From positions 1-16,658 of the forward strand of contig CAYGZA010000126.1 of the NCBI GenBank assembly GCA_964354135.1: DNA of 16,658 nucleotides, written 5' to 3'. The notes under the pieces were generated by a model. That model was not told the DNA's origin and did no database searches. It saw only the letters and a program-made list of their open reading frames with translations. Origin of the DNA: CAYGZA01 sp964354135. GTDB taxonomy: Bacteria; Planctomycetota; Planctomycetia; Pirellulales; Thermoguttaceae. The position numbers and the translations under genes are program-made. Shown piece by piece: positions 12,735 through 16,658 of the stretch; position 1 is the first letter of the stretch; the number at the start of each line of letters is the position of its first letter.

Positions 12735-14786
12735 GTGAAGGCTGCGATTGCCATGCCCCGCACCCCTCGCCTTCTCGCCCGACTGTACCCGGTTTTCGTC
12801 TTGCTGGCCGTCCTGACAGCGTGGGCGCCGCCGGCGGCCCCGGCCGCAGACCCGCCGGCGCAGGGCCCGCCCGCCGTGGCGGTCGTCCCCGCCCCCAAGG
12901 ACGTTGCCGAGCTGAAGGCGATCGAAGACAAGGTCAAGCAGGTCGCCGCTAAGCTCACCACCTGCACGGTGGTCGTGCGGCTCGGACCGTCCCAAGGCAG
13001 CGGGGTCGTGGTCAGCAAAGACGGTTACGTGCTCACGGCCGGCCACGTCGTGGGAAAACCGGGCCAGAAGGCCACCTTCATCTTCGCCGACGGCAAGACG
13101 GTCCACGGCACCACGCTGGGGCTCAGCCGCGATACCGACGCCGGCCTGGCCAAGATCACCGATCCGGGCGAGTGGCCGTTCGTCGAGATGCGCAAGCCGG
13201 GAAACGTTCCACTTGGGACCTGGTGCCTGGTCTTAGGCCATCCCTTGGGCCCGCAAGAGGGACGGCCGCCGGTGGTCCGGGCGGGCCGCGTCCTCCAGGT
13301 TCGCGACGGCGTGCTGCAAACCGACTGCACCATCGTGGCCGGTGACTCGGGCGGCCCGGTGGTCGATCTGGACGCCAAGGTCATCGGCATCAACAGCCGC
13401 ATCAACGCGGGCGTCCCTACGATGAATTTCCACGTTCCCATCGACGCCTTTCACCAGTCTTGGGACCGCCTGGTTAAAGGGGAGGTCCTGCAAACGACCG
13501 TGCTCGGCAAGGACAGCAACGAAGTCAAAGGGGTGTTCGGGCCGGTAATGGCGGAAGCGGGCCGGTGCGTGGTCCGCGTGAAGTGCGACGGCCGCGAGGT
13601 GGCCTTGGGCACCATCGTCGGCCCCGACGGCTGGATCGTCACCAAGGCCAGCCAACTGAAAGGCCGCACCCTCTGCCGCACTCTCGACGGGCAGGAGCGC
13701 GAGGCCCGGCTAGTCGGCGTCCACGAGGGGTTCGATCTGGCGATGCTCAAGATCGAAGTCTCCGGCCTCCCGGTGCTCCCTTGGGCCGGCGGGCAGCAGC
13801 CTGCCGTGGGGCAGTGGGTGGCCACGCTGGGCGCGGGCGGCGACCGGCCCTTGGCCGTCGGGGTGTTGGGCGTCCCGCCCCGGCGGATCCCGCCCATCAG
13901 CGGCGCCTTGGGCGTTGAGCTGGCCGAACAAGACTCGCCCCCGCGAATCAAGCAGGTCTTTCCCGGCTCCGCCGCCCAGAAAGCGGGCCTTCAGGAAAAC
14001 GACGTCATCACCCACCTGAACGACAAGCCGACCAACACCCGCGCCGAACTCATTGCGGCGATCAAGCAGCACCGGCCGGGAACGAAAGTCAAGGTCACGG
14101 CGAAGCGCGGCGACAAGACCCTCGAGGTCGCCGCCACGCTGGCGAGGCTCCAGACTCCCGACACGAGGAAACGCGACATGCAGAACCTCGGCGGGCCGGG
14201 GGTCAGCGCGCGGGCCGACGATTTCCCCAAAGTGCTCCAGCACGACACCGTCGTGGTACCGAACGACTGCGGCGGTCCCCTGTTGGACTTGAGCGGGCGG
14301 GTCATCGGCGTGAACATCGCCCGCGCCGGCCGGACGGAAACCTATGCCGTGCCGGCCGACGTTCTCTTGGGACTCATGTACGACCTGATGTCGGGCCGGC
14401 TGGCCCCGGCTAAGCCGCAAGACAAGCTGCCGGCGCAGCCCTCCCCGCCGCCCAAACCCGCGGACCAGAAACCGGAAACGAAGCCGGCGGAGCCCAAGCC
14501 CGGCGAACCCAAACCGGCAGCACCTAAACCCGCCGAGCCCAAACCGCCGGAACCCAAACCGGCCGAACCGAAACCGGCTCAACCGCAGCCCCCGCAGCCC
14601 AAGCCCGCGGACGCCAAGCCGCAGGAGCCCAAGCCGAAAGAGGCGAAACCGCAGGAGCCGAAACCGGCTGAACCCAAACCGCCGGAGCCGAAACCGGCAG
14701 AATCGAAGCCCGCCGAGCCCAAACCCGCGGACGCGAAGCCGGCGGCGCCCAAGCCGCCGGAGCCCGCAAAGAAACCGAGCCCCTAG
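12735..14786 (+). CDS. Exported trypsin-like serine protease with second degenerate lobe, PDZ and PEPKP tail
   Basis: This 683-residue envelope protein has an N-terminal signal sequence (hydrophobic 18-38, likely cut after APAA). The first S1/DegP-like domain (about 65-250) has a complete triad: H104 (LTAGHVV), D135 (DTDAGLAKI) and S205 (GDSGGP). A second domain of the same type starts near 275: GWIVTKASQL has Ser306 where the His belongs, D334 is kept, a PDZ domain (about 388-470) is inserted, and the nucleophile loop reads NDCGGPLLDLSGRVIGVN, so Ser is replaced by C512. The end (571-683) is a Pro/Lys/Glu/Ala repeat. The GTG start at 12735 has GGAGA 8 bases upstream; ATG at 12753 is an alternative. 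It likely acts in protein quality control or signalling; the substrate is unknown. Confidence 0.9.
   Translation: MKAAIAMPRTPRLLARLYPVFVLLAVLTAWAPPAAPAADPPAQGPPAVAVVPAPKDVAELKAIEDKVKQVAAKLTTCTVVVRLGPSQGSGVVVSKDGYVLTAGHVVGKPGQKATFIFADGKTVHGTTLGLSRDTDAGLAKITDPGEWPFVEMRKPGNVPLGTWCLVLGHPLGPQEGRPPVVRAGRVLQVRDGVLQTDCTIVAGDSGGPVVDLDAKVIGINSRINAGVPTMNFHVPIDAFHQSWDRLVKGEVLQTTVLGKDSNEVKGVFGPVMAEAGRCVVRVKCDGREVALGTIVGPDGWIVTKASQLKGRTLCRTLDGQEREARLVGVHEGFDLAMLKIEVSGLPVLPWAGGQQPAVGQWVATLGAGGDRPLAVGVLGVPPRRIPPISGALGVELAEQDSPPRIKQVFPGSAAQKAGLQENDVITHLNDKPTNTRAELIAAIKQHRPGTKVKVTAKRGDKTLEVAATLARLQTPDTRKRDMQNLGGPGVSARADDFPKVLQHDTVVVPNDCGGPLLDLSGRVIGVNIARAGRTETYAVPADVLLGLMYDLMSGRLAPAKPQDKLPAQPSPPPKPADQKPETKPAEPKPGEPKPAAPKPAEPKPPEPKPAEPKPAQPQPPQPKPADAKPQEPKPKEAKPQEPKPAEPKPPEPKPAESKPAEPKPADAKPAAPKPPEPAKKPSP
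14445..14783 (+). repeat. Low-complexity PEPKP-type coding repeat
   Basis: About 113 codons encode overlapping variants of EPKPA, EPKPP and DAKPA (for example AEPKPPEPKPAEPKP). The DNA copies vary at third positions, so the pattern is kept at protein level. Such tails are extended and stiff, as in TonB, and could span the periplasm or bind polyanions. It runs up to the stop codon, 8 bases from the facing gene's stop. Confidence 0.85.
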
Positions 14787-14793
14787 ACAGCGG

Positions 14794-16116
14794 TCAATCG
14801 TTCGGCCGGCGGACGAGGAAGACCGAGTTGTCGGCCACGTCGAAGAGCGGCTGGAACGGATTCTGGAAGACGCACTGCGAAGACCGGCCGGGATACCAGA
14901 CCAGTTGCATCGCGATGCTCCAGGCTTCCTGCTGTTGTCCGCCGGCGATCGTGCTGCTCTTCGGGATCGTGTAGGTGAAGTTGCCTCCCAGCGCCCAACT
15001 GGTGCCCAAGGGCACGGTCATGTCGGCGCCGAGAATCCCTTCGCCACTGCCGGTAGCCCCCGCCCAGAGCCGGCCTTGCCCGCCGCCGCTGAAGTGGCGG
15101 CGATAGAACCCGGCGAAGATGTCGTTGGGCTGAAGCAGGTCGAAGGTCCTCTGGCCGTTGCGTAAGCGGTCGCGGCTGACGCCGTAAGCGCCCCAGTAGC
15201 CGACCTCGTGACAGCCGTCGAACACCAGCGAGGTCTCGCTGCGGAGCTGTTTCAGGTCGGCGGTGTCGTAGTAGTTGTCGTGCATGTAGTCGAAGACGAC
15301 GCCGCCCTGGAGCCCGCCGCACAGCGCGCGGCGGAACAGGCCGGCGGTGAAGAAGAGCTGGTCGCGGCCGTTCGTGTCGCCGCCGCCGACCTGGAAACCG
15401 GAGAGGTTGCTCTGCACCGCCTGGAAGCCGGCCTGATAGCCGAAATCCCAGGGATCGCCCAGGCACGATCCGAAGTTGAGCCCTTCGTGGAAGCCGAAGT
15501 TCCCGTTGATGCCGCGATCCACCGGTCCCTTGAAACCCTGAACGCCGGCAAAGAACGACATGTTGCGAAGCAAGCCGAGCACGCAGCGCCGCTCGATCCC
15601 GCAGTAGCACTCTCCCTCGATGCCAAACCCTCCGCCGCACTGGCCGCACTCGTCGCCGCAAGACCCAAGACCGCCGCAGGAGTCCCCCGGCTCTTCGGGC
15701 AGCATGCCGCCCATGTCCCGATGGTGCGTCTCCCCCTCGGCAGGAAGAGGCTGCAGCTTGATGTCCCCGGATGCCGGCTCTTTCTCCACCGGGGTGGGAG
15801 TCGGCACCGGTTCCGGCTTCTCGGCGAGCGGTTTGGCCGGGCTTTCCGTGGCGGCAGCCTGGGCCAGCCTCACCGATTCGCCGCGACGATTCGGAGACCA
15901 CTGTTGGGGCACTCGGGCCGCCGCGGCGGTCTGGGCCTGCTCGGTCCGCGGCGTCCAGGCCCGCCGGAGGGCCTTCTGCTGCCACTGGGCGCGGGTGGAG
16001 GGGCCCTCCGCCACCGGCGTTTCGGGGCCCTCTTGCGCCCGCGTTTCGCCGCAACATGCCACCACGACCCAGCCGGCCAATACCACGCTGCCGAAGGCAC
16101 ACCGCAAGGTGCTCAT
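14794..16116 (-). CDS. Secreted Cys-rich protein, probable outer-membrane beta-barrel
   Basis: This 440-residue protein starts with a signal sequence (hydrophobic 7-22). Cleavage may be after TRA-27; alternatively VVAC (18-21) can be read as a lipobox. A Pro/Glu linker (90-125) leads to a cysteine cluster with seven Cys between 147 and 178 (DSCGGLGSCGDECGQCGG then GECYCGIERRC). Residues 180-440 are rich in Gly and aromatic residues with alternating polarity (SFFAGVQGFKGPVDRGINGNFGFHEGLNFGSC; FGYQAGFQAVQS; NFTYTIP; SIAMQLVWYPG), as in planctomycete beta-barrel proteins. From memory it resembles a planctomycete-only family such as DUF6666; this is unchecked. ATG at 16116 has GAGGA 7 bases upstream. 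It is convergent with the protease gene, 7 bp between stops, so a shared envelope role is possible but unproven. Confidence 0.8.
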   Translation of the reverse strand: MSTLRCAFGSVVLAGWVVVACCGETRAQEGPETPVAEGPSTRAQWQQKALRRAWTPRTEQAQTAAAARVPQQWSPNRRGESVRLAQAAATESPAKPLAEKPEPVPTPTPVEKEPASGDIKLQPLPAEGETHHRDMGGMLPEEPGDSCGGLGSCGDECGQCGGGFGIEGECYCGIERRCVLGLLRNMSFFAGVQGFKGPVDRGINGNFGFHEGLNFGSCLGDPWDFGYQAGFQAVQSNLSGFQVGGGDTNGRDQLFFTAGLFRRALCGGLQGGVVFDYMHDNYYDTADLKQLRSETSLVFDGCHEVGYWGAYGVSRDRLRNGQRTFDLLQPNDIFAGFYRRHFSGGGQGRLWAGATGSGEGILGADMTVPLGTSWALGGNFTYTIPKSSTIAGGQQQEAWSIAMQLVWYPGRSSQCVFQNPFQPLFDVADNSVFLVRRPND

Positions 16117-16325
16117 GATCGCGTCCTCAGTTTCGGGGGGTGGGTTCGGACCTTCCGCCTTGTGGTCCTTTCCGGGACGGATCTATCGGAATCTGCCTAA
16201 CCGAAACTTCCGTCAAAATCGCTCTTTTCGAAAATGTTCTCGTATCTTGCGCAGACTTCCGCCTCCAGCGCGCCTGATGGTGAGCGTCGAGCCGTTCCGA
16301 TGTGCCCCGTCTAAAGAGGGAGATG

Positions 16326-16380
16326 CGTCGCAAGTCGTGGTGCGGAAAATAGATAGGCTCTGGCTTTCGTCGCAAGTCGT
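16326..16380. repeat. 13-bp direct repeat, start-to-start 42 bp
   Basis: CGTCGCAAGTCGT occurs exactly at 16326-16338 and 16368-16380. The start-to-start distance of 42 bp equals about four DNA turns, so a protein bound to both copies would sit on the same face. The flanks differ, so this is not part of a longer duplication. Confidence 0.6.
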
Positions 16381-16605
16381 TGCCGGGTCAGCACTTCATG
16401 GCGGTTTCCCGGGAGATCGTTGACCATGCCGCCAAGGGCTGGTACGCCATGCCCCATAAGATAGCCACTTAAGTCCTTATTTAGCAAAGGATTACGAGTC
16501 GGGCGTCTCTCGCCCAAAACGTGCCAAACGCCCCATATTGGCCACAATGCGATTTTGGCCACTTCAGAGGAGGCTGCGGGCCCGAGGGTGGTCAACAACG
16601 GTGCC

Positions 16606-16630
16606 GGGCAGAGGGCAGAGGGCAGAGGGC
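16606..16630. repeat. 7-bp tandem repeat GGGCAGA
   Basis: Three perfect copies of GGGCAGA (16606-16612, 16613-16619, 16620-16626) are followed by a partial unit GGGC. This is a further short-period tandem tract in an intergenic region. An inverted partner arm, if present, would lie beyond the visible end. Confidence 0.75.
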
Positions 16631-16658
16631 CACGTTGTACGACCGGCCCGGAAGCGGT

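Larger units (their letters stand above)
16117..16658. other. Intergenic region without a convincing gene
   Basis: These 542 bp are less GC-rich than the genes. Short open frames on the minus strand (to 95 codons) lack ribosome sites and protein-like composition. Visible elements are: a -35-like TTGACG on the minus strand (16216-16211) without a good -10; a 10-bp palindrome TTTTCGAAAA (16225-16234); two copies of CGTCGCAAGTCGT; two copies of TTGGCCAC (16538-16545 and 16555-16562); and GGGCAGA repeats at the end. It probably holds the promoter of the beta-barrel gene and control DNA for a gene beyond the edge. Confidence 0.5.

Noticed and set aside
13710..14582. Minus-strand open frame of 290 codons opposite the protease
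   Set aside because: Its repeats such as FGRFGFRRFG are the complement of the PEPKP coding repeat and the rest is antisense to the protease and PDZ domains.
14445..14783. Non-coding satellite repeat
   Set aside because: It is in frame with the protease, ends at the stop codon, and third-base variation keeps the protein pattern, so it is a coding tail.
15208..16200. Plus-strand open frame of 330 codons opposite the Cys-rich protein
   Set aside because: The minus-strand frame has a ribosome site, signal sequence and beta-barrel pattern; the plus strand has none.
16520..16565. Sigma-54 promoter on the minus strand (TTGGCAC near 16522-16528)
   Set aside because: No TTGC box occurs at the required distance for the -12 element.
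16127..16598. Two minus-strand open frames (82 and 95 codons) in the right-hand intergenic region
   Set aside because: No Shine-Dalgarno, no hydrophobic or domain pattern, and they contain the 13-bp direct repeats; most likely non-coding.

Overview
The window is GC-rich, densely coding DNA from a bacterium that is most likely a planctomycete (Pirellulales-like). That placement is an inference. It rests on the mix of families: an NHLRC2-type thioredoxin/NHL protein, a Tat-exported aldo/keto reductase, a divergent URO-D-like protein, a membrane protein with an N-terminal zinc ribbon, a tandem trypsin-like protease with a PEPKP tail, and a Cys-rich secreted beta-barrel-like protein. I see no rRNA, tRNA, CRISPR array, transposase or phage gene.

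Layout. (1) 1-417, plus strand: the C-terminal end of a DEAD-box RNA helicase cut by the window edge. It converges on the minus-strand cluster across an intergenic element made of inverted 7-bp repeats around a strong hairpin. (2) 612-6365, all minus strand, in transcription order: exported aldo/keto reductase, an intergenic element of inverted 8-bp repeats, NHLRC2-like protein, concentrative nucleoside transporter (CNT), and a tagaturonate-reductase-like dehydrogenase (uxaB). The last two overlap by 4 bp (ATGA). (3) 6366-6518: a divergent control region with a good minus-strand promoter and an operator-like dyad. (4) 6519-11441, all plus strand: URO-D-like protein, a 30-bp palindrome, a small two-helix membrane protein, a zinc-ribbon membrane protein, and a soluble NarL-type histidine kinase. 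The last two again share an ATGA overlap. (5) 11473-12438, minus strand: an EamA/DMT permease with a recognisable promoter. (6) 12735-14786, plus strand: an exported two-lobed trypsin-like protease with PDZ. (7) 14794-16116, minus strand: a Cys-rich secreted protein, probably outer-membrane. (8) 16117-16658: about 540 bp with no convincing gene but several repeats.

How the genes may work together. The CNT and dehydrogenase are almost certainly translated as a pair, pointing to uptake and oxidation of nucleoside- or sugar-derived compounds. The reductase and NHLRC2-like protein share orientation and an envelope location, but a functional link is not shown. The zinc-ribbon membrane protein and histidine kinase look like a sensor/kinase pair. 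The kinase carries a degenerate receiver domain, and no DNA-binding response regulator lies nearby.

I do not see a clearly new defence or biosynthetic system. The best leads are: the intergenic elements built as inverted arms of 7- or 8-bp tandem units; the membrane zinc-ribbon/pseudo-receiver kinase pair; the protease whose second lobe has a Cys where the Ser should be and a PDZ inserted before it; and the NHLRC2-like protein with a DsbD-like C-terminal part. All family assignments come from motif recognition without database searches.
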